64,000 nucleotides of DNA from Mycobacterium sp. ELW1 (GCF_008329905.1 NZ_CP032155.1:372001-436000), one strand, 5' to 3'. Shown: positions 19,501 to 30,498, numbered from the stretch's first letter. Numbers and translations are program-made. The notes: generated by a model not told the origin, from the letters alone.

Positions 19501-21581
19501 AACTCGTCGGTCAGGCTTTCCACCCGGTCCGGGTCGGCGAAGACGGCGCACATCCGCCCGCCAGCCGGCAGGTCGCCGAAGAGGCGGCCCCGCTCGGCGA
19601 GCAACCGCGCGCCGTCCTCGAGGCTGAAAACCCCTGCGACACAGGCGGCGGAGTACTGGCCGACGCTGTGGCCGAGCACCACGTCCGGCTCGAATCCCCA
19701 CGACTGCCAGAGCCTGGCCAAGCCCATCTCGACCGCGAAGATCGCGGGCTGGGCGTGCCGGGTCTGCTTCAGGGTTTCGGCGCCATCCAGATCGGCCGGG
19801 TCGGTTCCAAAGACGATGTCCAGCAACGGCTTTTCGAGCACACCGGCGACGGCGTCGGCGCACCGCTTCATGGTGTCGGCGAACACCGGCTCGGTCTCGA
19901 ACAGTTCGCGGGCCATGCCGGCGTACTGACTGCCCTGTCCGGGGAACAACCAGGCGGTCTTCGGCGCATCGACGCAGTCGCCGCGCACCAGTCCTGGAGC
20001 GGGCAGGTCGTCGGCGAGCGCGCCGAGCAGCTCGCGCGCCGACTCGACGGAGTTGACCACGAGGGCGGCGCGGTGTTCGAAGTGGGCCCGGCCCGCTCCG
20101 GCGGTCAGGCAGATGTCGGCGAGAGTGGCGTCGGGGTGCTCGCCGAGCCAGCTGCGGTAGTCCTGTGCGGCCTGCACCAGGGCGGCCGGGGTGCGCGCCG
20201 ACAGCGGAAGCACGGCGAACCGGCGGTCGTCCGGCGCTGCACCGGCAGCAACCGGGTTGGTGACCGGCGCCTCTTCGAGGATGACGTGCGCATTGGTGCC
20301 GGAGAACCCGAACGAGCTGACACCGGCGATGCGGGGCCGCTCCGAACGCTCCCAGGGGCGCGCCTTGTCGACGACCTGGACCGGGATCCGGTCCCACGGG
20401 ATGTGCGGGGACGGGTTCGTGAAGTTGAGGTGCGGGGGCAGCTCGGAGTGCTCGAGCGCCAGGACGACCTTGAGGACGCCGGCCACGCCCGCGGCGGCCT
20501 CCAGGTGGCCGATGTTGGTCTTCGCCGACCCGATCAGCAGCGGCTGGTCCGCGGCGCGGCCCTTGCCGAGCGCTGCGGCGGCGGCCTGGACCTCGATGGG
20601 GTCACCCAGCGACGTCCCGGTCCCGTGCGCTTCCAGGTAGTTGATGTCGGTGGGTGTCAGGCCGGCGCGATCGAGCGCCTCGGCGATCACGCGCTGCTGG
20701 GCGACACCGTTGGGGACTGTCAGCCCGCCCGAGGCGCCGTCCTGGTTGACCGCGCTGCCGCGGATCACGGCGCGAATATGGTCGCCGTCGCGGAGCGCAT
20801 CGTCCAGGCGCTTGATGGCGACGACACCGCACCCCTCGCCGCGTACGTAACCGTCGGCCGAGGCGTCGAACGTCTTGCACTTGCCGTCGGGGGCCAGCAT
20901 CCGGGAGTGCGAGAACGTGATCATGGTGGCCGGGCTGAGCATGACGTTCACCCCGCCGGCCAGCGCCAGATCGCATTCATCCAGCAGCAGTGCCTGGCAC
21001 GCCTGGTGAATGGCCACCAGCGAGGAGCTGCACGCCGTGTCGACGGTGACCGCCGGGCCCTGCAGCCCCAGCCGGTAGCTGATCCGGCCAGCGGCGGCCG
21101 CGCTGGACGTGCCGATCGCCAGATAGGCCTCGATCTCGGGGTAGGTCAGCGCATCGGATGCCATGCCCAGGAAGTCATGGGTGGCCAATCCGACGAACAC
21201 GCCTGTTCTGCTGTTCGCCAAAGTCGTTGGCGCAGTGCCGGAATGCTCGACCGCCCGCCACGCCGTCTCGAGCAGCAGGCGGTGCTGCGGATCCATCAGG
21301 TTGGCTTCGCGCGCTGACACCCCGAAGAACGGTGCGTCGAACCCGGTGACGTCGTCGACGAACCCTGCTCGCCGGGTGACCATCTTGCCGGCCGCGTCCG
21401 GGTCGGAGTCGAAGAATTCCTCGATGTCCCACCGGTCGGCGGGGACCTCCGAAATCGCGTCCCGGCCGCTGTGCAGGACGTCCCAGTACTGGTCCGCATC
21501 CGCTGCGCCGGGAAGACGTGCCGCGTAACCGATGATTGCGAAACGGGGCGTCTGCTGCGTCGGACGTTCGGTGGGTGCCAT
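10554..21581 (-). CDS. pks: Bimodular type I polyketide synthase of the trehalose polyphleate (TPP) locus
   Basis: A 3675-aa cytoplasmic megasynthase. Module 1 is KS (Cys in DTACSSS, about residue 184), AT (GHSVG ~638), KR (TGGLGSIGL ~1182) and ACP (LGMDSLMAVEL, Ser ~1491). Module 2 is KS (TACSSS ~1728), AT (GHSVG ~2188), DH (HVIYGTVVVPG ~2490), ER (~3010), KR (TGGLGALGL ~3304) and ACP (LGTDSLMAVEL ~3603), ending in an acidic tail without a thioesterase. Both ATs contain HAFH, the malonyl-type signature, so unbranched products are expected. Such a synthase next to papA3, mmpL10, fadD23 and a PE-domain acyltransferase matches the described TPP locus, where it makes polyunsaturated phleic acids. 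A module lacking DH/ER followed by a fully reducing one fits the (CH=CH-CH2-CH2)n chain. The start follows GGAGAA. Confidence 0.92.
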   Translation of the reverse strand: MAPTERPTQQTPRFAIIGYAARLPGAADADQYWDVLHSGRDAISEVPADRWDIEEFFDSDPDAAGKMVTRRAGFVDDVTGFDAPFFGVSAREANLMDPQHRLLLETAWRAVEHSGTAPTTLANSRTGVFVGLATHDFLGMASDALTYPEIEAYLAIGTSSAAAAGRISYRLGLQGPAVTVDTACSSSLVAIHQACQALLLDECDLALAGGVNVMLSPATMITFSHSRMLAPDGKCKTFDASADGYVRGEGCGVVAIKRLDDALRDGDHIRAVIRGSAVNQDGASGGLTVPNGVAQQRVIAEALDRAGLTPTDINYLEAHGTGTSLGDPIEVQAAAAALGKGRAADQPLLIGSAKTNIGHLEAAAGVAGVLKVVLALEHSELPPHLNFTNPSPHIPWDRIPVQVVDKARPWERSERPRIAGVSSFGFSGTNAHVILEEAPVTNPVAAGAAPDDRRFAVLPLSARTPAALVQAAQDYRSWLGEHPDATLADICLTAGAGRAHFEHRAALVVNSVESARELLGALADDLPAPGLVRGDCVDAPKTAWLFPGQGSQYAGMARELFETEPVFADTMKRCADAVAGVLEKPLLDIVFGTDPADLDGAETLKQTRHAQPAIFAVEMGLARLWQSWGFEPDVVLGHSVGQYSAACVAGVFSLEDGARLLAERGRLFGDLPAGGRMCAVFADPDRVESLTDEFPSLSVAAYNGANTVLSGPATDLERAIAQLSDEGARCDWLDTSHAFHSSLLDPALDAFETYANGFEFAAPQRILVCNRTGAALGRNAKLDGQYWRRHARQPVQFAKGVSTLAELGCALLLEVGPQPVLTAAALRAWPDPATAPKAVASLRRNGADHRQLTEALAGAYVAGHVPDFAALVHEPARKLDLPTYPFQHRQYWYQSKQSQSTANDAAPTEAVQLLQDGRIEELAALLGGDGSTTAAEVLSKLAAQHNRQRSAQSIADIRYEIRWQKAVSSSAEVGEGAAWLLIGDDAAVMRPLVDALTAHGHRHRVLGLPVSDADEERLVAELTAAVQDEPALRILHVGALDSDSASSMRSLLRMQHRVLGGTQRLFRAAAAAELRTPIWVLTHGAQRVTDADTVAPEQSGLWGFCRVAALEYPQVWGGLADLSGTGADEWTRLIKQVVTASPGEDQIALRDSGVHVPRLVRRTGQPNSTPLELRSEATYLVTGGLGSIGLEIAGYLAAHGARQLVLTSRRAPDEAAQRRIDALREQHGCAVRVIAADVADPHDVARLLATVAAELPPLAGIVHAAGENSTTPLSSLDSTEIDRVFSGKVWGAWYLSEAAADLELDFFLSTSSISSVWGSYGQSAYSAANAFLDGLTWRLRERGVSGTSVNFGPWSAGMADQDARAQLDRRGIRTLSPTDALAGMADIMAAAGSQGPAEAVVARMDWARFLPIYLQAGRRSLLAEVAREVPESLPAATGASGTTRLVEQLTAAPVQQRKKLVLEYLRNTVAEVTRVDASEVREEAGFFDLGMDSLMAVELRRRLEQAVGKELPATLAMDFPRLTDVADYLLGDVLNLNEKAGAQRAAAPASLAGAATDEPIAIIAVACRFPGAADADAYWDVLSGAVDAIREIPEDRFDVDQYYDPDQQTPGKIYTRSGGYLESVDGFDPEFFGISPREAVWIDPQQRLMLEIAWEGLERAGYAPSALRGSRTGVFVGVGANEYSHLLSGESVENLEAHFITGNALNAIAGRVAFTLGLEGPAMAVDTACSSSLVAVHQASQALHSGDCDMALAGGVNVLLSPASIVAASRARMLAPDGRCKTFDAAADGYVRGEGCGILVLKRLSDAQRDGDRIAAVIRSSAVNQDGASSGLTVPNGGAQQRLISAALTRAGLGGADVDYLEAHGTGTPLGDPIEVQAAAAVYGAGRDPIRPLLMGTAKTNIGHLESAAGVAGLIKVVLSLQNEMLPQNLHFHNPSPHIPWDSLPVRVVDEATPWVANGRPRRAGVSSFGFTGTNAHVLIEEAPQPALGDDPADEPVEVVAPEPVREPLSVLPLSARSGPGLLALAQRYSDWLTAHPDASLADVSYTAGAGRSHFEHRAAVVANSVSEAKMLLDDLVANRLRPGVLRGECTDPPTTAWFFPGQGSQYPGMAKELFETEPVFADTLRRCAQAVDPMLPRPLLDVLFSGDRENAETLRHTSFAQPAIFAVEMGLARLWQSWGVEPDVVLGHSVGQYAAACVAGVFSLEDGIRLIAERGRLFGSLPEGGRMVAVFADPDYVERAAANFPRVSVGAYNGRNTVLSGPGEDLEQIVAACSEDGARCTWLETSHAFHSELLDPVLDEFETFATQFDYAVPTRPLVCNRTGAVLTAETPINAQYWRRHSRQPVQFTESVRTVAALGCSVLMEIGPQPILTAAALQIWPESSATPRAIVSLRKGANAQRQMTEALATTYICGHRPDFAARFHTAGRRLELPTYPFQRRRYWPKASGIAGLGSDGVRLSGILGSAKDLASGDKVYTNVLSVKTQPWLAHHVIYGTVVVPGATYAAMAMAAAGAPARVKEVFFYEPIILPDKASREVQLSLHPVDDGWKFQVHSRPYGVREAEWSLNSDGTLLSGIDPDAEPAETVAPDEAIEQMDRTRPQELFDIFHDMELAWGPTWSTSLKSLWVGKGEAIGDIAVGEELGEHLGTEPIHPVLLDLCTGVAFPAFPATLAAEQGMTDLFLPLRYGQVTIAETMPRRFYCRARWHENTLNNETQVFDIDFLDRDGRVLGGIAEFTVKRAPREALMRGLGGDSTRLLYSLGWQEIAAAPTADEAEDGTGKSANGTWLIAGFDALATEVPGAVTVDEATDPQSWQRAFAEAAERGAPVTGIVWRSSGHAGEDGSAAELATRLEAQVATLLGAAQAALAEQKGTLADGLWIVTDRAVATEPGELVDPVQSALWGFGRTLIAEQPSLRVRLVDSDGGDESLSWLPGALGAPVVEPEMAVRQGRFLVSRLLHWARNGQLPMPRSDDYALAPTERGAIDNLRLTEVDVTPPKDNEVQVRIEAAGLNFRDVLNVLGLYPGDPGPIGGDLCGVVTDVGSAVTGFEVGQRVFGSMQGAFASRLNVPAPLLTTVPDGISAVDAATIPAAALTVRLAFDWAKLKPGDKVLIHAASGGVGLAAVQMARAHGATVFATASKYKRATLRDMGVEYVYDSRTTEFADQILADTNGEGVDVVLNSLTSEGFVEATVRATAKGGRFAEIAKRDIWTHEQMAELRPDIDYEIVALDVTMMTDPDHIQRLMVEVADGLAKGEWTPVPAEVYPLTEARTAFRRMQQARHIGKIVVQMPKPLQPRGDRSYLVTGGLGALGLHTASYLAQLGAGDIVLTSRRTPDAEAKAAIDAITERFHCRIHVFSADVAEESEVAQLLDRIRAELPPLAGVAHLAGVLDDALLPQQDLDRFRKALEPKAYGAHHLHRLTKDDDLEFFILYSSASAVLGSPAQGNYATANALLDGLVAQRRAQGLPATAVNFGPWAQGGMASSAAAVANLSAQGMMPLEPSAALAALGEAIRQGAAQATVLKANWQRTAKMLAGIRPPLLDQVLPSGDGTVVGDSELLRQLQELPVAARAGFITEFLQKEVQGFLRLAQPPAASSRFLDLGTDSLMAVELRNRLFGQFGGKFDISPTAVFDHPTIGELAEHLVSQLPDSDEPAAEPAPDGSADAAESAPEPSSEE

Positions 21582-21937
21582 CAGGTTGTGTTCTCCGCAT
21601 CGGGCCGGTGAAGTGTCGCAGTGCTGTCGTGGGAGACCACGTCAGGGCCAGGAACAACTTCCGAACGGCCACGGCTCGGTCATCTCCCGACAGCGACGGC
21701 CGGCTCATCTCCCGACGGTCAGTATTGCACGGGCGTTGCTGAACGAACGGCTTTCACCATGGAGTCGACGGGTGCGTGGCCAGGCGTTACCGGCTTATTC
21801 AGGGCCTTTGGTCACTACTTCTGACCAGGGGCTTTACGGGTCGACGGCAAACCGCCACAGGGACAGGCGCTATCTTGGTCTGGCCACCAGGTTGCCGGTC
21901 TCCACGCCGTAGCCGCTGAAGATCCGGGAGGGGAATT
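21582..21937. promoter_or_regulatory. Divergent promoter region of the TPP locus
   Basis: This 356-bp gap separates pks from papA3 and must drive both arms of the pathway. The 12-mer TCATCTCCCGAC occurs twice (21680-21691, 21705-21716), 25 bp apart, as a candidate regulator site. I find no convincing gene: ORFs here are short and lack coding bias. Confidence 0.6.
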
Positions 21938-23347
21938 TTGCACATCGGGAAGATAACCATCGGCACAATCGATGATTGGTCGCCGAGCCCCGGTGTGGTG
22001 ATTTCCTGGCACCCGACAAAATCCGCAATGGACAAAGCGCGACAAGCGCCCGTCAGTTCGGTGCCCGTCAGCTATATGCAGGGGCAACACATTCGTGGCG
22101 TCTACGAACAGGACAAGGCCGGACTCGACTATTCGCGGCAGATCATCGCAACGTGCGAAGTTCCTGGTCAGTGCGATATTGACGCCATGAATCACGCGTT
22201 GAACGCGTATCTTCGCCGGCACGACACGTATCGGAGTTGGTTCGAATACTCCGGGTCCGGCGATATTATCCGGCGCACTATCGCCGATGCCGCCGATATT
22301 GAATTCGAGCCGATCAACAACGGTGTCATGGCCGCCGAGGATGCGCGCAAACACATCGTCGATATTCCCACCCCCATGGAATGGGGTTGTTTTTCCTTCG
22401 GCGTCGTGCAAAGTGACGATCACTTCGATTTTTATGCCAGCATCGACCACGTTCACGGGGACGCGGCGCTGATCGGGATCACCATGCTCGAGGCGCACGG
22501 GATGTACACGTCACTGACCATGACCGGTCAGCCCATGGCGCTGCCCGAGGCCGGCAGCTTCGACGATTTCTGCATCCAGGAGCGCGACGCCACCGCGGAT
22601 TTGACCGTCGATTCGCCTGAGGTCCGAGCCTGGATCGAGTTTGCCGAGAACAACAACGGCACGCTTCCCGAGTTCCCGCTGCCGCTGGGGAACGCCCTGG
22701 AGCCGACGGTCGCTGACATGGTCGGCGAGATGATCCTGGACGCCGATCAGACCGCGCGGTTCGACGCGGCGTGTACGGCGGCCGGTGTTCGCTTCGTCGG
22801 CGGCCTGTACGCCTGCACCGCCATGGTGGAACATGAATTGACGGGTGCGACAACCTATTACGGGCTCACGCCCCGGGACACCCGCAGGACCTCGGACAAT
22901 TTCACCACTCAGGGCTGGTTCACCGGCTTGGTGCCGATCACCGTGCCGATCGCCGCGACGACGTTCGGTGAAGCCGCCTGGGCGGCGCAGACGTCGTTCG
23001 ATTCCGGTTTGAGCCTGGCGCGGGTGCCGTATTACCGGGTGCTGGAGCTGGCTCCGTGGTTGGAGAAGCCGCACCCGAACTTCCCGGTCTCGAACTTTCT
23101 GCATGGCGGCGCCGCACCGCTCAACGCTGTGCTCGCGGCCGCTGACATGGGCTATTCGAACAACATCGGGATCTACTCCGACGGCCGCTTCAGCTATCAG
23201 CTGACGATCTATATATTCCGGTACGAGGCCGGCACCGCGATGGCGGTGATGTTTCCGGACAATCCAACCGCCCAGAAATCGGTCGCTCGCTACATCGCCG
23301 CGATGAAGTCGGTGTGTGGACGGATCGCCGACAGCGGGCATTGGTGA
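21938..23347 (+). CDS. papA3: Acyltransferase PapA3 (polyketide-associated protein)
   Basis: A 469-aa condensation-type acyltransferase expected to transfer acyl chains to trehalose, forming the diacyltrehalose precursor of TPP. The active-site motif appears as DHVHGDA (His, three residues, Asp), equivalent to HxxxD. Segments such as VPVSYMQGQHIRG and AHLRRHDTYRSWF-like RRHDTYRSWF are typical of PapA3. The TTG start at 21938 is preceded by a strong GGGAGGGG site. It is the first gene of the papA3-mmpL10-PE operon, with 79 bp to mmpL10. There is no signal peptide, so acylation occurs on the cytoplasmic side before export. Confidence 0.92.
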   Translation: MHIGKITIGTIDDWSPSPGVVISWHPTKSAMDKARQAPVSSVPVSYMQGQHIRGVYEQDKAGLDYSRQIIATCEVPGQCDIDAMNHALNAYLRRHDTYRSWFEYSGSGDIIRRTIADAADIEFEPINNGVMAAEDARKHIVDIPTPMEWGCFSFGVVQSDDHFDFYASIDHVHGDAALIGITMLEAHGMYTSLTMTGQPMALPEAGSFDDFCIQERDATADLTVDSPEVRAWIEFAENNNGTLPEFPLPLGNALEPTVADMVGEMILDADQTARFDAACTAAGVRFVGGLYACTAMVEHELTGATTYYGLTPRDTRRTSDNFTTQGWFTGLVPITVPIAATTFGEAAWAAQTSFDSGLSLARVPYYRVLELAPWLEKPHPNFPVSNFLHGGAAPLNAVLAAADMGYSNNIGIYSDGRFSYQLTIYIFRYEAGTAMAVMFPDNPTAQKSVARYIAAMKSVCGRIADSGHW

Positions 23348-23426
23348 CGTTTCTTGTTGGATTTGGTGAAGGTCGATGCAGTGAAGGGGCACGGGGCCGC
23401 AGGGCCTCGCGCGGTGTGAGGAAATT

Positions 23427-26372
23427 GTGCGACGGCTGACCGATTTTGTGGTGCGGTGGCCCTGGGCTGTGATCGGTGTCTGGGTTGCCTTGGCGGTTGC
23501 GTTGCCGCTGACGTTTCCGAGTCTGACCGAGATGGCCCAGAAACATCCGTTGTCGATGTTGCCGGGCGATGCCCCGTCCAGCGTGGCGGCGCGACAGATG
23601 ACCGAAGCGTTCTCCGAACCGGGCGGCGACGACCTGCTCCTGGTGGTGCTGACCGATGAGAGGGGTTTGACCCCCGCTCACGAAGCCACCTACCGCAAGC
23701 TGGTCACCGCGCTGCGCGACGATCAGCACGACGTCGTGATGCTGCAGGATTTCGTCGGAACACCAGCTCTGCGTTCGTTTTTGACGAGTAAGGACAACAA
23801 GTCCTGGGTGGTGCCGGTCGGGCTCGCGGGCGCATTGGGGACCCCGCAGTCCTATGAGGCCTACAACCGGGTGGCCAACATCGTCAAACAGAGCACCGCG
23901 GGCAGCCCGCTCGAGGTGCACCTGACCGGACCCGCGGCCACCGTCGCCGACCTCACCGTGGCCGGCGAACGGGACCGCCTGCCGATCGAGATCGCGATCG
24001 GTGTGCTGGTGCTGCTGGTGCTGTTGATCGTGTACCGCAATCCGATCACCATGCTGCTGCCCTTGATCGGCATCGGAATCTCGCTGGTGATCGCGCAATC
24101 CGTGGTCGCAGGGTTGTCGCACACCACCGGTCTGGGGGTGTCCAACCAGGCGATCATCCTGTTGAGCGCGATCATCGCCGGTGCGGGAACGGATTACGCC
24201 GTCTTCCTGATCAGCCGCTACCACGACTACATGCGCCGCGGTGAGGACTCCGACGCGGCGGTGCGGCAGGCCTTGAACTCGGTGGGCAAGGTGATCACCG
24301 CATCCGCGGCCACCATCGGAATCACGTTCCTGGGCATCAGCTTTGCCAAGATGGGCGTGTTCTCGACGGTCGGCGTGTCATCGGCGGTCGGCGTCGGGGT
24401 GTCCTTCCTCGCCGCGATCACGTTGCTGCCGGCCATCATTGCGCTCGCCGGCCCGCGCGGCTGGATCTCGCCGCGCCGCGAGCTGACCGCACTGTGGTGG
24501 CGACGGTCCGGCGTTCGCATCGTGCGCAGGCCGCGGGCCCATCTCGTGGCCAGCCTGCTGATCCTGATTCTGCTGGCCAGCTGTGTGGGGTTGGCGCACT
24601 ACAACTACGACGATCGCAAGGCGGTCTCACCGGGGGCCTCGAGCTCGGTGGGCTACACGGCTCTGGAGCGTCATTTCGACCTCAACCAGTCCATTCCGTC
24701 CTACGTGTTGGTCCGCTCTCCGCGCGATCTGCGCAACCCGCAGGCGCTCGCCGACCTCGAACGGATGGCCGAGCGCATCAGCCAAGTGCCGAACATCGCG
24801 ATGGTCAGCGGTATCACCCGGCCCCTGGGTGAGGTGCCGCAGGAGTTCCGTGCCACCTATCAGGCGGGCCTGGTCGGCGACCGGCTGGGCACCGGTTCGG
24901 CGATGATCGCCGACAACATGGGCAGCCTTGACCGGCTGGCCGGCGGCGCCAACACGCTGGCGAACAATCTCGGCGACGTGCGGGGCCAGGTCGGTCAGAT
25001 CACCACCAGCGTGCAGAGCGTGGTCGACGCGTTCGGCTCCATCAAGGGCCAATACGGTGGCGACAAGCTGGTCAAGAACGTCGAGGTGGCGACCAAGCTC
25101 GTCAACGCGGTCAACCGGCTCGGCAATTCGATGGGCGTGAGCTTCACGGCGGCCAGGGACATGTTCGCCTGGGTGGGCCCGGTTCTGGTCGCGCTGCACG
25201 GCAATGCGGTCTGCGACCTGGATCCGTCCTGCGCCGAGACCCGCGGGCATTTCCAGGCATTGGTCGACGCGCGCAACGACGGCACCCTCGACGAGATCAA
25301 TTCGCTGGCAACGCAATTGCAGTCGATGCAAGACAAGCAGTCGCTCAACGCAACGCTCAACCAGCTCAATGACGCGTTCGCCCGGCTGACGAAGCTGATG
25401 AAGCAGATGGGGCTCGACTCGCCCGGCGGCGCGCAGGCGGGCACGACCAAGCTCCGGCAGGGGGCCGATCGCGCCGCCAGCGGAAGCCGGGACGTGGCCA
25501 ACGGTGTGGACCTGGTCGTCGACCAGATCAAGCTCATGCGCACCGGGCTCGATCAGGCGGCCGCGTTCCTGCTGTCGATGAAGCAGAACGCCGCGTCGCC
25601 GGCGATGGCGGGGTTCAACATTCCGCCCGAGGTTCTCGAACTGCCCGATTTCAAGATGGCGTCGAAGATGTTCATCTCGCCGGACGGGCACTCGGTGCGG
25701 TACCTGGTGCTGACCAAGCTCGATCCGTTCAGCGCCGCGGCGATGGATCAGGTCAACGCCATCAGTGACGCCGCCCGCAGCGCACAGCCGAACACGTATC
25801 TGGCAGATGCCACGATCTCGATGGGCGGGTATCCCGCCGCGCTGCGCGATACCCGCGATTACTACCAGAAAGATATCCGTTTCATCATCGCCATCACGAT
25901 GATCGTGGTGCTGCTGACGTTGATGCTGTTGCTACGGGCGATCATTGCGCCGCTGTATCTGGTTGGCTCCGTCGTACTTTCGTACTTCGCGGCACTCGGT
26001 ATCGGCGTCCTGGTCTTCCAATATCTGTTTCATCAACAGTTGCACTGGACGGTGCCGCCGCTGGCCTTCGTCGTGTTGGTCGCCGTGGGCGCCGACTACA
26101 ACCTGTTGTTCGCGTCGCGGCTGCGGGACGAGTCCGCGGACAGCACTCGTTACGGCGTGATCCGGACGTTGTCGTCGACCGGTGGCGTGATCACCGCGGC
26201 CGGATTGATCTTCGCGGCGTCGATGTGGGGTCTGTTGTTCTCCAGCATCGGTACCGTGGTTCAGGGCGGGTTCGTCATCGGCGCCGGAATCCTGCTGGAC
26301 ACGTTCCTGGTCCGGACCGTCACCGTACCCGCCATGGCTACGCTGGTCGGAAAAGCGAACTGGTGGCCGTGA
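23427..26372 (+). CDS. mmpL10: RND-family lipid transporter MmpL10
   Basis: A 981-aa inner-membrane exporter. TM1 is at ~12-34, a periplasmic loop follows, then TM2-6 (~185-345) with the proton-relay pair in [17 protein letters not shown] second large loop (~405-775) rich in heptad-like helices precedes TM8-12, with a second relay in [15 protein letters not shown]. It should carry the diacyltrehalose-type TPP precursor across the membrane. Start GTG at 23427. It sits between papA3 and the secreted PE-domain protein, the arrangement of the analogous sulfolipid (mmpL8) and DAT/PAT (mmpL10) loci of M. tuberculosis. Confidence 0.94.
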   Translation: MRRLTDFVVRWPWAVIGVWVALAVALPLTFPSLTEMAQKHPLSMLPGDAPSSVAARQMTEAFSEPGGDDLLLVVLTDERGLTPAHEATYRKLVTALRDDQHDVVMLQDFVGTPALRSFLTSKDNKSWVVPVGLAGALGTPQSYEAYNRVANIVKQSTAGSPLEVHLTGPAATVADLTVAGERDRLPIEIAIGVLVLLVLLIVYRNPITMLLPLIGIGISLVIAQSVVAGLSHTTGLGVSNQAIILLSAIIAGAGTDYAVFLISRYHDYMRRGEDSDAAVRQALNSVGKVITASAATIGITFLGISFAKMGVFSTVGVSSAVGVGVSFLAAITLLPAIIALAGPRGWISPRRELTALWWRRSGVRIVRRPRAHLVASLLILILLASCVGLAHYNYDDRKAVSPGASSSVGYTALERHFDLNQSIPSYVLVRSPRDLRNPQALADLERMAERISQVPNIAMVSGITRPLGEVPQEFRATYQAGLVGDRLGTGSAMIADNMGSLDRLAGGANTLANNLGDVRGQVGQITTSVQSVVDAFGSIKGQYGGDKLVKNVEVATKLVNAVNRLGNSMGVSFTAARDMFAWVGPVLVALHGNAVCDLDPSCAETRGHFQALVDARNDGTLDEINSLATQLQSMQDKQSLNATLNQLNDAFARLTKLMKQMGLDSPGGAQAGTTKLRQGADRAASGSRDVANGVDLVVDQIKLMRTGLDQAAAFLLSMKQNAASPAMAGFNIPPEVLELPDFKMASKMFISPDGHSVRYLVLTKLDPFSAAAMDQVNAISDAARSAQPNTYLADATISMGGYPAALRDTRDYYQKDIRFIIAITMIVVLLTLMLLLRAIIAPLYLVGSVVLSYFAALGIGVLVFQYLFHQQLHWTVPPLAFVVLVAVGADYNLLFASRLRDESADSTRYGVIRTLSSTGGVITAAGLIFAASMWGLLFSSIGTVVQGGFVIGAGILLDTFLVRTVTVPAMATLVGKANWWP

Positions 26373-26401
26373 CGATCGAGCTCGCAGGGGAGCGTCAACG
26401 C

Positions 26402-27517
26402 ATGAAGAAGCTACTCGCGGCGGCGACCACGCTGATCACGGTGTGCGCCACGGGCGGAATCGCGGCCGCCGACCAACCGACCCCCGACCAGCCGAACGGC
26501 GACGGTCCGCCGATCGGCACGCCCGGCCGGGGATATGCCCTCGGCGGCGCGCACGTGTTGGGCATCCCTTACGACGAGTACATCCGCCGTACCGGTGCCG
26601 AGTGGTTCCCGGGCTTGGACCGGCAGATCGTCGACTACCCCGCGGGACAGGTTCAGGGCCACACCCTCGAGCGCTTGTTCCCCGGTATCGGAAAGCTCGA
26701 CGACAACTTCCCGGGTCTGGGTATCGACGGCCCGAGCATCGGCGAATCGGTCGACGAGGGTGAGGGCAACGTCATCCGGGCGATTCAGGCGGGCGGGCCG
26801 GGTACCGCGATCGGTCTGTCGGAGGGCGCGATGGTGCTCAACGCCGTGCAGAACAGGTTGGCCACCGATCCGAATGCGCCGCCACCGGACCAGTTGTCGT
26901 TCGCCACCTACGGCGATCCGATCGCCCCGCACGCCTTCGGGTCCGGCTTCCTGGCCCAGAACTTCCCGGTCGGCAGTGTCGTCCCGGCACTGGATTACCG
27001 GATGCCCCCGCAGGTGGACAGCCAGTACGACTCGTACCGGTTCGTCTCCGCCTACGACAGCATCGCCGACTGGCCGGACCGGCAGGACAACTGGATGGCA
27101 CTGGCTAATGCGGTCGTGGGCCTGGCGACCGGTCACACCGCTGTCGCGTTCACCAATCCGAGCATGGTCCCGCCGCAGAACATCAGGACCACCGTCAACT
27201 CCAGGGGCGCGAAGACGACGACGTACCTGATTCCGGAACAGCACCTGCCGTTGGTGTTGCCGTTCAAGTACCTCGGCGTGGACGAAGACACCCTGAACAA
27301 GCTGGACGCGGTGATGAAACCCTCAGTGGATGCCGGATATTCGCGCAATGACGATCCGCTGACCGCGCCGATCGAGGTCGATCCCGTGAACGGCTACGAC
27401 CCGGCCGCCGTGACGGCTCCGGCCACGCAGGCCGCGTTCGGTGGCGGCACCGATCCGCTGTCTCAGTTGACGGCGGGGCTGCAGTATGTGCTGAACCACG
27501 GTCCCAGCGCGCACTGA
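26402..27517 (+). CDS. pE: Secreted PE-PPE-domain acyltransferase of TPP synthesis (Chp-like)
   Basis: A 371-aa exported serine hydrolase-fold protein. The signal peptide covers residues 1-23 ([10 protein letters not shown]... cut near AAADQ). The catalytic Ser is S140 in [10 protein letters not shown], and the C-terminal [10 protein letters not shown] probably holds the catalytic His, as in the PE-PPE domain of Chp1/Chp2. In TPP synthesis this class is reported to move acyl groups between acyl-trehaloses outside the membrane, giving the fully acylated product. The start is ATG at 26402 after GGGGAGCG; the open frame upstream overlaps mmpL10 and is not coding. Last gene of its operon, convergent with the Gap-like gene only 19 bp away. 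Confidence 0.9.
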   Translation: MKKLLAAATTLITVCATGGIAAADQPTPDQPNGDGPPIGTPGRGYALGGAHVLGIPYDEYIRRTGAEWFPGLDRQIVDYPAGQVQGHTLERLFPGIGKLDDNFPGLGIDGPSIGESVDEGEGNVIRAIQAGGPGTAIGLSEGAMVLNAVQNRLATDPNAPPPDQLSFATYGDPIAPHAFGSGFLAQNFPVGSVVPALDYRMPPQVDSQYDSYRFVSAYDSIADWPDRQDNWMALANAVVGLATGHTAVAFTNPSMVPPQNIRTTVNSRGAKTTTYLIPEQHLPLVLPFKYLGVDEDTLNKLDAVMKPSVDAGYSRNDDPLTAPIEVDPVNGYDPAAVTAPATQAAFGGGTDPLSQLTAGLQYVLNHGPSAH

Positions 27518-27536
27518 CCCAGACGGCTGTCAGATC

Positions 27537-28175
27537 TCAGACGCCGAGAAGACCCGCCGCGAGTAGCACCACGCCGACCACGGCCAGCAGCACCGCCACC
27601 TCGCGGCGGCGCCGCGCCCGGACCCAGCCATGCAGTCGGGTCATGGCCGCATGTGTGCGTTGCGGGGCCGCCAGATAGGCCAGCAGCGGAATCTCGACGA
27701 GCGCGAACGCGATGACGTTGAACGTGAGCAACGCCCCGAACCGCACCGCGGGATCCGCGGTGCCCGCGCCGATTACGGCCAGCGCGGCCAGATAGTCCAC
27801 CGAGGGCAGCGCGATCCCCAGGCCGGCGACACCGGCAACCCACAGCGACGGGCCGTCGAGTAGACGGCTCAACCACGCCGGCACGGTCCGGTCGCGGCGG
27901 CCCTTGGTGACCGCCAGTATCGCCGCTGCCGCCAGGGCGAGCGCACCGATCACGATCTGCACCCGCGGGAGGGTGAAGTGCGCCGAGGCCGGGATGTGCG
28001 ATTCCAGCGCGAACAGCACCACCGCGCCGACCGACAATCCCATCAGGAATCCGCCGCACAGGAACGCGGCCAACTGCAGATGCGGACGAGGCCGATTCAG
28101 CATCACCACCGACATGCCGATGCGAAACGGTTCCAGACTGACGGCCACGGCCATCACCAGCAGGGTGAACCACAT
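27537..28175 (-). CDS. gap: Gap-like integral membrane protein (glycolipid transport)
   Basis: A 212-aa protein almost wholly made of membrane helices: about six segments, starting MWFTLLVMAVAVSLEPF and ending VAVLLAVVGVVLLAAGLLGV. This size and pattern match the Gap/Sap family (GPL addressing protein; sulfolipid-1 addressing protein), needed for export of mycobacterial glycolipids to the surface. It starts 11 nt after the fadD23 stop, so the two are co-transcribed. I use the ATG at 28175; a longer frame to 28235 would overlap fadD23. Its exact biochemical action is unknown; it probably assists MmpL10. Confidence 0.85.
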   Translation of the reverse strand: MWFTLLVMAVAVSLEPFRIGMSVVMLNRPRPHLQLAAFLCGGFLMGLSVGAVVLFALESHIPASAHFTLPRVQIVIGALALAAAAILAVTKGRRDRTVPAWLSRLLDGPSLWVAGVAGLGIALPSVDYLAALAVIGAGTADPAVRFGALLTFNVIAFALVEIPLLAYLAAPQRTHAAMTRLHGWVRARRRREVAVLLAVVGVVLLAAGLLGV

Positions 28176-28186
28176 CGGATGATCAG

Positions 28187-30498
<2,312 letters not shown>

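Noticed and set aside
19362..21317. 651-aa open frame antisense to the PKS KS-AT region
   Set aside because: Shadow frame; no domain motif and no ribosome site.
16000..21500. Long repeats between PKS module 1 and module 2
   Set aside because: Explained by homologous KS and AT domains, not by a mobile element or assembly duplication.
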